A DNA stretch of 64,000 nucleotides from Parapedobacter defluvii (GTDB taxonomy: Bacteria; Bacteroidota; Bacteroidia; Sphingobacteriales; Sphingobacteriaceae): assembly GCF_014642075.1 (NCBI RefSeq), contig NZ_BMIK01000004.1:62001-126000 (forward strand), given 5' to 3'. Below the pieces are notes generated by a model that did not search any database, was not told the DNA's origin, and saw only the letters and a program-made list of their open reading frames with translations. The position numbers and the translations under genes are program-made. How positions within the stretch are numbered: the stretch's first letter is position 1; every line of letters starts with the position of its first letter. Of this stretch, positions 34,728 to 42,961 are shown piece after piece.

Positions 34728-35480
34728 TCACCCCACTGTCGTGTCGTCTGTCTCGTGTACCAACGCCTCGTCAACGAGTATACGGCCGCAATGTTCGCAG
34801 ACAATGATTTTCTTGCGTTGGCGGATTTCCAGTTGCATCTGAGGTGGTATCTTATTGTGGCAGCCGGAGCAGCTATCGCGGTCAATTGAAACCACGGCCA
34901 GTCCATTTTTATAGGAAGTACGTAAGCGGCGGTATACCCGCAGCAACCGGTCTTCAATCTCCTTTTCGGCCCCTTCTGCCCGACTTAACAACTCGTCCTC
35001 ATCTTTTTGGGTCTCGGCAGTGATCGTATCCAGTTCCCCTTTTTTTACTTCCAGGTCCTTCTTTGCCGTTTCAAGCGTAGCCTGCGTATTTTCGTAAATT
35101 TCCGTTTTGTTCTTGATTTCAAACTCAAACTCCCGGATTTTCTTCTCGCTCACCTGGATGTCCAGTCCCTGGATTTCGATTTCCTTCGTGATTGCATCGT
35201 ACTCCCGGTTGTTCTTTACCTCATTGAGCTGGCTCTCATACTTCTTGATGGCAGCCTGTGCATCTTTGATCATGTTGCGGCGGTTGACGATGGAATCCTC
35301 CAATTCATCCAACTCACCCCGGATTTTCTCAATACGGGTTTCCAATCCCGCAATTTCATCCTCCAAATCACCCACTTCCATCGGCAACTCACCTCTTACC
35401 TGACGAATTTTATCTATCTGGGTGTGTATGGTTTGCAGTTGCCAGAGTGCTCTCAGTTTTTGTTCTATGGTCTGTTCCAT
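34728..35480 (-). CDS. Coiled-coil protein with C-terminal zinc ribbon
   Basis: 250 residues. Residues 1-190 are a long charged coiled coil (for example EDEIAGLETRIEKIRGELDELED). Residues 200-240 form a C4 zinc ribbon: CSGCHNKIPPQM and CEHCGRILV. This is the family often labelled 'C4-type zinc ribbon domain protein' (with relatives such as HP0958, CdsZ), linked to RNA/protein binding, but no firm role is known for Bacteroidota. It starts directly after the nif3-like stop, as is common across genomes, which supports joint function. Confidence 0.88.
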   Translation of the reverse strand: MEQTIEQKLRALWQLQTIHTQIDKIRQVRGELPMEVGDLEDEIAGLETRIEKIRGELDELEDSIVNRRNMIKDAQAAIKKYESQLNEVKNNREYDAITKEIEIQGLDIQVSEKKIREFEFEIKNKTEIYENTQATLETAKKDLEVKKGELDTITAETQKDEDELLSRAEGAEKEIEDRLLRVYRRLRTSYKNGLAVVSIDRDSCSGCHNKIPPQMQLEIRQRKKIIVCEHCGRILVDEALVHETDDTTVG

Positions 35481-36578
35481 TTAACTGTAGTATTTTATCG
35501 GGTTTGTGTCTATTCCCGTCAAACGGACTGCAAAGGTAGGAAATTTTTTTCGAATAATTTCCAACAATAATTGCTGCGTAAATTGTTCGCTTTCAAAATG
35601 TCCCACATCCGCAATGACGATTTTTCCCTCGGCGTCAAAAAACTCGTGGTATTTGTAATCTGCCGTTACAAACACGTCGGCACCCGAGCGGATGGCCTGG
35701 TCCAGCAGAAAGCCCCCGGCACCTCCACAAACCGCAACCCGTGCTACCGGCTTACTCCGCAGTTCGGTATGCCGGATAACCTGGGCATTCAACCGTTCTT
35801 TCAGCAAACCGAGAAATCCTTCCTCGGAAAGGGGCTGCTCCAATTGACCGATCAGGCCACTGCCGACCTGCTGATGGGTGTTTTGTAACGGGTATATGTC
35901 ATACGCCACTTCTTCATAGGGGTGCGTTTCAAAAAGTGCCAGTAATATAGCGCGTTCCCGGTTGACCGGAAAAATCACTTCCACACGTACTTCTTCCTCC
36001 CGGTGCTGCTCCCCGGGATTACCGACATAGGGGTCGGTACCTTCCCCGCCGCGGAATGTGCCATACCCCACGACGTTAAAACTGCATTCATCGTAATTGC
36101 CCACATGCCCCGCACCGGCGGTAAATAGGGCTGTCCGCACGGCTTCTACATGGCTCAGCGGCACAAAAACAGCGAGTTTACGCAGCAAATCGCTCTTTGG
36201 ACTGAGGATTGCCGTCTGGCGGAGGCCCAACCGTTCGGCCAGTTTGCCGTTAACGCCCCCCGTTACATTGTCCAGGTTGGTATGGATGGCATAGAGGGCA
36301 ATGTCGTGTTTGATTGCCTTCATTACCACACGTTCCACATACGAGTTTCCATTAAACCGCTTAAGCCCCTTGAACACGATGGGATGATGGGAGATAATGA
36401 CGTTGCATCCCGAATCAATCGCTTCATCCACCACGGCTTCCGTGCAGTCCAGCGAGATCAACGCTTGATTGATTTCCTGATCGGGCCGGCCCACCAACAA
36501 CCCGGCATTGTCATACGATTCCTGGTAGGCTAAGGGAGCCAGCGACTCAAGGTGATCGGTCAATTCACGTACTAACAT
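35481..36578 (-). CDS. Nif3-like dinuclear metal centre protein
   Basis: 365 residues, the long YqfO-type variant: the two NIF3 halves (about 1-125 and 250-365) are split by a PII/CutA-like insert (about 130-235, RVEVIFPVNRERAILLALFETHPYEEVAYDI). Metal ligands in ISHHPIVFKG, AIHTNLDN and DVGHFESEQF. The family is hexameric and widespread; reported links include GTP cyclohydrolase I-like fold proteins and metal handling, yet the reaction is unknown. Start ATG 36578 lies 6 bases after the preceding gene's stop. Confidence 0.92.
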   Translation of the reverse strand: MLVRELTDHLESLAPLAYQESYDNAGLLVGRPDQEINQALISLDCTEAVVDEAIDSGCNVIISHHPIVFKGLKRFNGNSYVERVVMKAIKHDIALYAIHTNLDNVTGGVNGKLAERLGLRQTAILSPKSDLLRKLAVFVPLSHVEAVRTALFTAGAGHVGNYDECSFNVVGYGTFRGGEGTDPYVGNPGEQHREEEVRVEVIFPVNRERAILLALFETHPYEEVAYDIYPLQNTHQQVGSGLIGQLEQPLSEEGFLGLLKERLNAQVIRHTELRSKPVARVAVCGGAGGFLLDQAIRSGADVFVTADYKYHEFFDAEGKIVIADVGHFESEQFTQQLLLEIIRKKFPTFAVRLTGIDTNPIKYYS

Positions 36579-36584
36579 AAGCCA

Positions 36585-37046
36585 TCAATCTTTAGGGGTA
36601 TTTCTGAATTTTTCATGCTCAACCAGTAAATTCCGGAAGTTGCTGACTTTTACCCAATAAACGATAAAGTAGGTGATGCTCAGCAAAAAGAAGGTGATGA
36701 GGATAAAAGGGGGAAGCGGGATATTTGTGAGCAAAAACAGCCAGGCATACCAATTACCCGCCGCCCGTCCGGGATTCTCTTCCTCCGCGATTTTACGGTC
36801 ATAGAACTCATTGGTCAGCGAGTCGGCCAACCGGGAAGCTATGACAAAGTTCCAGTAAATATTAAACAGGGGGACAGCTAGCAACCAGGCTTGGTTTGGT
36901 GTTATCAACCGGTTTTCAGGAGCAACCAATAGAAGCGTCTTCCGGACCGTATTGGCATAAAACAGCCAAATGAGCAACCGGATCAGAAACACGGCTACGG
37001 CCACCTGAATCATCTCGGGCGACAGATGTTCTAAATCAATATTCAT
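36585..37046 (-). CDS. Small integral membrane protein, DUF4328-like
   Basis: 153 residues from ATG 37046. Four predicted membrane segments (about 15-35, 50-72, 95-112, 116-134). PLFNIYWNFVIASRLADSL resembles the central motif of DUF4328 proteins. Lys/Asp-rich cytoplasmic tail. No catalytic motif. First gene of the operon with nif3-like and zinc-ribbon genes. Function unknown. Confidence 0.65.
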   Translation of the reverse strand: MNIDLEHLSPEMIQVAVAVFLIRLLIWLFYANTVRKTLLLVAPENRLITPNQAWLLAVPLFNIYWNFVIASRLADSLTNEFYDRKIAEEENPGRAAGNWYAWLFLLTNIPLPPFILITFFLLSITYFIVYWVKVSNFRNLLVEHEKFRNTPKD

Positions 37047-37069
37047 TCGCAATTGTTTGCTTTAAAAGC

Positions 37070-37122
37070 CTCATGGAACCGGCATTTACATCGCCTTTTC
37101 TGAAGGCGCCGTCGTGGCGGGT
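37070..37122. repeat. REP-like imperfect palindrome, copy 1
   Basis: Arms GGAACC near the left end and GGGTTTC near the right end enclose ATCGCC...GAAGGCGCCGTCGTGGC. The same design with ATGAAACC/GGTTTCAT arms is at 61943-61993. It sits upstream of the DUF4328-like gene. Confidence 0.6.
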
Positions 37123-37169
37123 TTCACGGAGCTAAATTACGGCGATTTGGGCACAAAACCCAATGTATT

Positions 37170-37262
37170 CGTGATTTGATTGAACATGGATTGCACGGAT
37201 TCAACAGGTTCACACAGATAACGATCCGCACGGATCCGTCTGATCTGCGTTATCCGTGTTCC
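37170..37262. repeat. ATCCGTG-type dispersed repeat, copy 1
   Basis: GATTGCACGGATT, CACACAGATAACGATC, GCACGGATCCG and GATCTGCGTTATCCGTG recur at about 11-14 base steps and partly in inverted form. The right end overlaps the last codons of the elaA-like gene. A relative lies at 59112-59200. Confidence 0.6.
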
Positions 37263-37723
37263 AACTGCCTTCGGGTCATCTCGATATGCATAATCCCTGC
37301 ATCCATATACGGTTGACTGGTCTGCTCAAAACCCAAGTAGTTATAAAACGCTTTCAGGTGCTGCTGGGCGCCGATTTTGATGGGATGATGTCCAAACAAG
37401 CTGTATACACCTTCCATGCTGCGCAGCATCAGCTCCCTGCCCAACCCATTGCTCCGGAATGCTGCAGCCACCACCACCCGGCCGATACTCAATGCATCGG
37501 GGTAGGATACCCCATAGGGGAGCAGCCGTGTATAAGCAGCCAGTGTTTCGCCTTGCCAGGCCATCAGGTGGAATGATTGCTGGTCCTTGTGGTCCAAATC
37601 GTTGTATACACACGCCTGTTCCAGCATAAAAACTTCCTGCCGCAGCTGCAGGATTTTATACAGTTCTTCAAGCGATAGTGCGTCAAAAGACTTTGTTTCC
37701 CACGTTAAGATCCGGTCTTCCAT
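37250..37723 (-). CDS. ElaA-type GNAT acetyltransferase
   Basis: 157 residues. Pattern of the ElaA subgroup: LYKILQLRQEVFMLEQACVYNDLDHKDQQSFHL at the start, RLLPYGVSYPDALSIGRVVV, the acetyl-CoA loop RSNGLGRELM (about 91) and IGAQQHLKAFYNYLGFEQ near the end. Substrate unknown. Its 3' end lies in a dispersed repeat. It follows the hydrolase gene by 9 bases, so probably cotranscribed. Confidence 0.88.
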   Translation of the reverse strand: MEDRILTWETKSFDALSLEELYKILQLRQEVFMLEQACVYNDLDHKDQQSFHLMAWQGETLAAYTRLLPYGVSYPDALSIGRVVVAAAFRSNGLGRELMLRSMEGVYSLFGHHPIKIGAQQHLKAFYNYLGFEQTSQPYMDAGIMHIEMTRRQLEHG

Positions 37724-37732
37724 GGCTTTCCG

Positions 37733-38482
37733 CTACTTTTCCCCACCCACTTTGCTGAGCAGTTCGACCAGTTTATCGGGCATGTCCATCTGCGGATTAT
37801 GGCCTGCCTGCATGTGGATAATTTTCCATCCATATCCTTTTGCCCGGTTGGCGAAAAAAGCAAATGCATCTTTTCCGGGGTCGTCCCCCTCGTAGGTCAG
37901 GATATACGTAGTCGGTATGTTAAACCGCTCTTTATTTTTCAGCACAAGTGGCTGCGAAAATGTCTTAGCCGGCTGCGGTACATCGTGGGGGAACTTTTGA
38001 TCATCCGTGCTCCAGAACGGGTGAATCAGACCGTCCGCTGACGGCTTTTCCCGGCCGGTTTGTTGTTGTCCGTGCGCTGTGGCTACACTTTGCCCGTCTT
38101 CCGGCACAAAAGCATCCAGATAGACCAGCTGCCTGATCCGTTCCGGAATGCTGTCGGCCACGCCCGTTACCACCATTCCCCCGTAGCTGTGCCCCAACAA
38201 AATGACATCGTGAAGGTTCTCAAACAGGATGGTATTGACTACATCGGCGATGTGTGTACGCAGGTCAATATCAGGCGAAGCCAGGTGCACCCGCTCACCC
38301 AACCCCGACAGGGTCGGGCGGTATACCGTATTTCCCTGCAAGCGCAATAAGGAATCCGTTTGCTTGAAGGACCAACCACCGCCCCAGGCTCCGTGCACCA
38401 ATACATAAGTCGCCTGTTGCGCCATCGTGCCGCTTGACAGCAGCATGCTGCCAATCAGCCCTAAATACATGAGTTTACACAT
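37733..38482 (-). CDS. Secreted alpha/beta hydrolase
   Basis: 249 residues from ATG 38482, with a signal peptide (cleavage near TMAQQ). LVHGAWGGGWSF is the oxyanion region, GHSYGG (about 102) the nucleophile elbow with Ser, YLDAFVPED the acid region and HMQAGHNPQMD (about 234) the catalytic His. It resembles the plant-esterase-like salicylate/methyl ester hydrolase group. Substrate unknown. It could act with the neighbouring FAD hydroxylase on aromatic esters, but that is speculation. Confidence 0.85.
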   Translation of the reverse strand: MCKLMYLGLIGSMLLSSGTMAQQATYVLVHGAWGGGWSFKQTDSLLRLQGNTVYRPTLSGLGERVHLASPDIDLRTHIADVVNTILFENLHDVILLGHSYGGMVVTGVADSIPERIRQLVYLDAFVPEDGQSVATAHGQQQTGREKPSADGLIHPFWSTDDQKFPHDVPQPAKTFSQPLVLKNKERFNIPTTYILTYEGDDPGKDAFAFFANRAKGYGWKIIHMQAGHNPQMDMPDKLVELLSKVGGEK

Positions 38483-38560
38483 ATCAATCAATCTGAAAAG
38501 AAACCACTACGGTTATTGACCCATACAAACCTACTAAAATTTGAAATAAATCCGGCCCTT

Positions 38561-40180
38561 CTAACTTCTCAATCCGGCGTTGCCTGTGGAAACCCACCCA
38601 ATGACTTCTTCCATATACGTATCGATCAAATTTACGTTCAGCGCATCGTTGATGTAACCGATATACATATCCGGCCGGATAAGTACCGATTTGGTTCCGT
38701 CCGGTTTTACTTCAAAGGCATCGAATACCGCCTGGTTCTGTGGTGAAAAAGGAAGGTAATACAGGTGCATTGCCCGGGGATAGCGTTGCCGTACCCATTG
38801 TCCAATGATGTGCAGCTGGTGATGACTCACCGTACCAAGCAGCAAAAGCATGAACCCCGGTTTTTCACACCATCGGTGCAGATCGGTTTGCTTTTTGGTT
38901 TTTTCGTCAAATACGGGCAGAAAAGGAAGCCGGTCGCCCGCCTGTATGTGCCGGCCTGTTGCATAGTGGATGGCGAGCGGAGCCTTGCGGTAATGGATGT
39001 TTAACTGCGCCAGTTCGTTGAATAGCCGCTTTATCCAACCCGGTCTTTGGCCAACCAACCGCATTCCCCAAGCAAACAAGGAATCACTCAGTGGCTTGAA
39101 CCAGCCCGGCATCGTCCTTATCCATCCAAATGCACGGTCAGTATCCCGTAACGTTGCCTTCGCCACCGGCATCCGCTCCTGTTGATACGTATGCAATATC
39201 CGCGGGTTCATCTTTCCGGCCAGGACACCGGCCAGCTTCCACGCCAGGTTGGCGGCGTCCTGCATGCCGCTGTTCATCCCCTGGCCGCCGATGGGCGAAT
39301 GAATGTGTGCTGCATCACCGACCAGAAAGCAGCGTTGCCGTGCAAACGATTCTGCAAGCCGTTTATGAAGAGAAAACCGGCTGATCCAAAGGCAACGGTC
39401 TACCGAAAGTCCGAAACCCACCGCGTCATCAACCCTAGGCTTGATGTCTGCATATTGGAGGGGAAGTTCCGGCAAGTTGTCGGTTGCCGGCAATGGCCCC
39501 ATAAGTCGGTACCGGCCCTCCGGTCCATAGGGGAAGATGCCGAGAAAACCCTTCGCCGACAGGAAAAAATGGACCCGCCGGCTATCGGTTCCACGGATCT
39601 GCACATCCGCCAAAAAATATTGGCCCGGATACTTCTTTCCTTCAAAAGGAATACCGATACACGTCCTTACCGTGCTGTTTGCCCCATCCGCCCCAATTAC
39701 CCACTTGCATACCCATTTCTGAACATCGGCGCCCTGTTTCAGTTCCACGATGGCTTCTTTATCGTCCTGCCGGAGCGAAATTAGCTGGGTTTCCCACCTT
39801 ACCGGGCAGGCATTTTCCGTAAGCCGGTCAATCAGCACCTTTTCCGTCTTATCCTGGCCCACTAAATAGACAAAGGGAAATGCCGTATCCGGGTGGTCCA
39901 TCTGTGCGAAATCCAGTCGGCCCAGCAGCTTCCTGCCCCGTTGCAACTGCACGCCGTAGCTGGGGTTACCCTGGGCAAGCAACGCATCGGCCAACCCCAT
40001 CTGCCGAAACAATTCCAGCGACCGTGCGTGCACCGCGATGGCCCGGGATGTCCGGTCTGGTCCGGATTTGGCATCGATGATCGTAGGCTGTATACCGAAA
40101 CGCAGCAGCTGCGCCGCCATCATGAGTCCCGAGGGGCCTGCCCCCACAATGAGCACATCGGTATGTCGGACGGATTCCAC
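38561..40180 (-). CDS. FAD-dependent aromatic hydroxylase (PHBH-type)
   Basis: About 539 residues from GTG 40180, three bases after the methylase stop. The frame is open to ATG 40240, but that start would overlap the methylase C-terminus by 58 bases. Motifs: VLIVGAGPSGLMMAAQLL (FAD dinucleotide), VIGADGANSTVR (DG motif, about 185) and FLVGDAAHIHSPIGGQGMNSGMQDAANL (GD motif, about 290). A thioredoxin-like C-terminal part follows, as in pentachlorophenol/rifampicin-type monooxygenases. It hydroxylates aromatic or polyketide substrates with NAD(P)H and O2; the substrate cannot be read from sequence. Confidence 0.87.
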   Translation of the reverse strand: MESVRHTDVLIVGAGPSGLMMAAQLLRFGIQPTIIDAKSGPDRTSRAIAVHARSLELFRQMGLADALLAQGNPSYGVQLQRGRKLLGRLDFAQMDHPDTAFPFVYLVGQDKTEKVLIDRLTENACPVRWETQLISLRQDDKEAIVELKQGADVQKWVCKWVIGADGANSTVRTCIGIPFEGKKYPGQYFLADVQIRGTDSRRVHFFLSAKGFLGIFPYGPEGRYRLMGPLPATDNLPELPLQYADIKPRVDDAVGFGLSVDRCLWISRFSLHKRLAESFARQRCFLVGDAAHIHSPIGGQGMNSGMQDAANLAWKLAGVLAGKMNPRILHTYQQERMPVAKATLRDTDRAFGWIRTMPGWFKPLSDSLFAWGMRLVGQRPGWIKRLFNELAQLNIHYRKAPLAIHYATGRHIQAGDRLPFLPVFDEKTKKQTDLHRWCEKPGFMLLLLGTVSHHQLHIIGQWVRQRYPRAMHLYYLPFSPQNQAVFDAFEVKPDGTKSVLIRPDMYIGYINDALNVNLIDTYMEEVIGWVSTGNAGLRS

Positions 40181-40182
40181 GG

Positions 40183-40890
40183 TCAGAAGAGCAGGAAAAT
40201 AGCCGGTTTTTTTTGGAAATCGTGGTTCTTCGTTTTCCATTGCCGGATGGGCTGGCTGATGATCTGTTGATCGGCGGTGGTCAGATTACAGGCCACGCAT
40301 AGGCGGGTCTGCGGTTTGCCGATGCGCAGGATCTCCGCGAGCAGCTGTTGATTGCGGAATGGCGTTTCGATGAAAATCTGGGTCTGCCTTTCCCGTTGTG
40401 CCTGCTGTTCCATTGCCTTAATTTTCTTAGCCCGCTCACCTTTATCGATGGGTAGGTATCCGTGAAAAACAAAACTTTGCCCATTAAACCCCGAAGCCAT
40501 CAGCGCCAGGAGGATGGAACTCGGCCCCACGAGAGGAGCAACGGGAATTCCTCTGCGGTGTGCCTCGGCCACGATGTCGGCACCGGGGTCTGCTACACCG
40601 GGACAGCCTGCTTCGCTCATGAGGCCTACGTTTTTACCCTTCAGCAAACCACCGAAATAGTCGGCCACAGATCCGCTGTTCCGGGCATGTTTACCATAAT
40701 CGTGTAAAATCAGTTCGCTTTGGGGCCGCAGGATACCTGCCTGCTTCAGAAACTTACGCGCCGTTTTCTCGTTCTCTACGATGTACTCATCGATGGCATT
40801 CACAACCTGAATCAAATAGGGTGTATAAGACGCTGCCGCAGCATCGTCGGCAAGCGGCACGGGAATCAGGTACAGCGTTCCGTAAGGCAT
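40183..40890 (-). CDS. RsmI-like SAM-dependent methyltransferase
   Basis: 235 residues from ATG 40890 (MPYGTLYLIPVPLAD). The open frame extends to 41403, but the upstream part is antisense to apaG and beyond the -7 box. GLMSEAGCPGVADPGADIV and PLVGPSSILLALMASGFNGQSFVFHGYLP are the tetrapyrrole-methylase fold motifs of RsmI, which 2'-O-methylates 16S rRNA C1402. It is shorter than E. coli RsmI (286) and has a helical insert after the first strand, so the exact target is uncertain. The FAD hydroxylase follows by 2 bases. Confidence 0.8.
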   Translation of the reverse strand: MPYGTLYLIPVPLADDAAAASYTPYLIQVVNAIDEYIVENEKTARKFLKQAGILRPQSELILHDYGKHARNSGSVADYFGGLLKGKNVGLMSEAGCPGVADPGADIVAEAHRRGIPVAPLVGPSSILLALMASGFNGQSFVFHGYLPIDKGERAKKIKAMEQQAQRERQTQIFIETPFRNQQLLAEILRIGKPQTRLCVACNLTTADQQIISQPIRQWKTKNHDFQKKPAIFLLF

Positions 40891-40895
40891 GGATA

Positions 40896-40903
40896 CAAAG
40901 GTA
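40896..40903 (-). promoter_or_regulatory. -7 box close to the RsmI-like start
   Basis: TACCTTTG on the minus strand, ending 5 bases before ATG 40890, with TTG (complement of 40921-40923) 17 bases upstream. Confidence 0.55.
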
Positions 40904-41028
40904 GCAAAAGGAATCCTTAACAAGGACGCGAAGATACATATGAAGGCTCCGCGCAAAAAGTTAGCTGGGTAGCTCTTCTTTAATTCAAACACATTTATTA
41001 AATTGGCCCACAAATTCCGTTTACACAC

Positions 41029-41415
41029 ATGGCCACGCAAATCACAGACGGGGTAAAAGTTTCGGTTGAAACAGTCTATCAGCCTGAGTATTCCAATCCG
41101 GAAAACGAACACTACATGTTTGCGTATCGGATTACCATTGAAAATCTGGGCGACTACAGCGTACAGCTTTTGCGGCGCCATTGGTATATCTTCGACTCCA
41201 ACGGTACCCACCGGGAAGTGGAAGGAGAGGGGGTTGTAGGCGTACAGCCCATCATCGAACCCGGAGAACAGCACGAATATGTGTCGGGATGCAACCTGAA
41301 AAGCGACATGGGTACCATGACAGGTACGTATCAGATGCTGCGCGAATTTGACGGTAGCCTCTTTGAGGTAAAAATCCCCAGGTTTGATCTGATCGCACCC
41401 CACCGGCTGAATTAG
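41029..41415 (+). CDS. apaG: ApaG protein
   Basis: 128 residues, a single immunoglobulin-like ApaG fold. MFAYRITIENLGDYSVQLLRRHWYIFDSNG, VEGEGVVGVQPIIEPGEQHEYVSG and GTMTGTYQML are the conserved blocks. ApaG is linked to Co/Mg resistance in Salmonella and is related to FBXO3-type domains; the molecular role is open. Lone plus-strand gene in a minus-strand stretch. Confidence 0.94.
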   Translation: MATQITDGVKVSVETVYQPEYSNPENEHYMFAYRITIENLGDYSVQLLRRHWYIFDSNGTHREVEGEGVVGVQPIIEPGEQHEYVSGCNLKSDMGTMTGTYQMLREFDGSLFEVKIPRFDLIAPHRLN

Positions 41416-41430
41416 GTATTTACCACCGCA

Positions 41431-42000
41431 TCAACCCGTTAATTGCCCAAGGTAGACACTTCTGCTGAACTGTTTCTTCTTGCTGTTATGCATGAATAGG
41501 TAGGCATGGAAAGGTTGGCCTTGCAGTTGTGCGGGTATCTTCAACCGGATGTGGCCATCCTTCCGGAAAAACACGTCCGTATTCCGGCCGGCGATTCCTA
41601 TTTCAGGACTGTAAACAACCAGGACCACTTCATCGGTACTGCTGGCCATCGGTGTCGATTCACCGGAAAAATACACTTCCAGCATCCGGTCACCGCACAC
41701 CACATCTTCCACATGCATGGCCGGCAGCAGTCCTGTGCTAATCAGCACCCGTTCGGCCGCAATGCGTTGGTCCGGATAGTAACCGTCCATGGCCTCCTGC
41801 ATCAGTGCCTTCAACGCTTGCCCGAACGCTTTGCTGCGGTTCCCCTGGCCTTTACCCAACCAACTTTCGGCAATAACCGGCCTTAACGGATGTAAAAATG
41901 CCATTGCCAGGCGCATCCGCTGTTGCACGGCAAGCCTTCCATACGATTGTTTCTTCTCCTTCTTTGGTTTGCTTTTATCGTAGAAAAAGTTAATATCCAT
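41431..42000 (-). CDS. DUF6266-family protein (second of pair)
   Basis: 189 residues from ATG 42000; the frame is open to 42300 but that part overlaps the preceding DUF6266 gene. RMRLAMAFLHPLRPVIAESW, GNRSKAFGQALKALMQEAMDGYYPD and the end HAYLFMHNSKKKQFSRSVYLG fit the Bacteroidota DUF6266 pattern. The usual N-terminal GKxGxVxG block is replaced by a Lys-rich stretch. Function unknown. Seven bases after its partner. Confidence 0.7.
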   Translation of the reverse strand: MDINFFYDKSKPKKEKKQSYGRLAVQQRMRLAMAFLHPLRPVIAESWLGKGQGNRSKAFGQALKALMQEAMDGYYPDQRIAAERVLISTGLLPAMHVEDVVCGDRMLEVYFSGESTPMASSTDEVVLVVYSPEIGIAGRNTDVFFRKDGHIRLKIPAQLQGQPFHAYLFMHNSKKKQFSRSVYLGQLTG

Positions 42001-42007
42001 GTCGATC

Positions 42008-42652
42008 TTATTCAGATTCCCCGTTTTCAATGGGAATATATACCGTTTTGGAAACCTGTTTATGGGCTTTGTCGGCAAAAAAAAGCCACAGGTGAAATTT
42101 GTGCGAACGTGAAGCCAACTCGTCGTCCGTAGCCTGTATCCCTCCATCCAGTCGTAGCGCCTCATAACCCCCAATAAAATACGCATCTGTTTCGTCATAA
42201 AGCACCAAAAAGGCCTTATCATCCATCGATCTTCCCATACCGTATGTATGAGGATCCCAGGTAACATGGAGGGTATCTCCCTCCAACCAAGCCTTTTCAT
42301 CGCCCGCGGGAAATAGCGAACCCTGGCTGAATTGCAATGCAGGATAATTGAGGGCTACATTTTCCCCTTCATTCACGAATGCATGATCGAAGTTAACGCT
42401 AAATGCAACGTTTCTGCCGGTTGCCTTGCTCGTATATTGATTAAAACCGATTTCCAACAGGTTAGCAACCGGATCAAAAAACTGATTCAATAGGACGAAT
42501 TTCGCGCGCTGTAATGCTTGGCGAGGCGATGGTTTTCGCTTTATTTTTCGCGGTAACCCCTTGATGTAGTTTATTTTACGCCAGCTACTCCCGATTACAC
42601 TTCCGGTTTTACCCCGGAAAGGTCCGTTGATTCCTTCTTCAATTTTTCCCAT
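42008..42652 (-). CDS. DUF6266-family protein (first of pair)
   Basis: 214 residues from ATG 42652. N-terminus MGKIEEGINGPFRGKTGSV followed by SWRKINYIKGLP is the DUF6266 hallmark; LHVTWDPHTYGMGRSMDDKAFLVLYDE and HLWLFFADKAHKQVSKTVYI continue the family pattern. Such proteins are abundant in Sphingobacteriaceae, often as tandem copies; their role is unknown. The region upstream carries direct and inverted repeats. Confidence 0.8.
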   Translation of the reverse strand: MGKIEEGINGPFRGKTGSVIGSSWRKINYIKGLPRKIKRKPSPRQALQRAKFVLLNQFFDPVANLLEIGFNQYTSKATGRNVAFSVNFDHAFVNEGENVALNYPALQFSQGSLFPAGDEKAWLEGDTLHVTWDPHTYGMGRSMDDKAFLVLYDETDAYFIGGYEALRLDGGIQATDDELASRSHKFHLWLFFADKAHKQVSKTVYIPIENGESE

Positions 42653-42961
42653 AGGTTGTCCGTTAGTCAAAGCAAGATAGAAAAATCTTTACCATTTTAC
42701 AAATAAACAGGTATAAATTACGTATAACTTTCGGAATATCAATTCAAAATAATTATCTACTGGTATATTTATGGTCATTTATTTATCGTGCTAAAGATGA
42801 CCAAAAGACCATAAAAAGACGACCAAAAGACGATAAAATTAGCTGTTAATTACCTAAATCACCCGCATTCTTATACTTGTTAATAAGAAAGCTTACACGG
42901 CATTTATCCGAAACAGATCAAATACCGAACCGATATATTTTCCGTATTTTTGCAGGGATTT
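42653..42961. other. AT-rich divergent intergenic region with repeats
   Basis: 309 bases between the DUF6266 pair (minus) and the NAD(P)-binding gene (plus). It has a 22-base direct repeat with core GACCAAAAGAC at 42799-42809 and 42821-42831, and an inverted repeat TTTATGGTC (42768-42776) / GACCATAAA (42807-42815). These could be regulator sites. A -7 box for the rightward gene is at 42945-42952. Confidence 0.6.
42945..42952 (+). promoter_or_regulatory. -7 box near the NAD(P)-binding gene start
   Basis: TATTTTTG ends 9 bases before ATG 42962. Confidence 0.5.

Noticed and set aside
37813-37821. Exact DnaA-box 9-mer TGTGGATAA
   Set aside because: It is single and lies within codons of the hydrolase gene; one chance hit is expected at about this frequency.
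40891-41403. N-terminal extension of the RsmI-like gene
   Set aside because: It is antisense to apaG, lies upstream of a -7 box, and RsmI-type proteins begin at MPYGTLYLIP (ATG 40890).
41431-42300. A 289-codon open frame for the second DUF6266 gene
   Set aside because: Its first 100 codons run antiparallel in style to, and overlap, the preceding DUF6266 gene in another frame; the family-like part begins only at ATG 42000.
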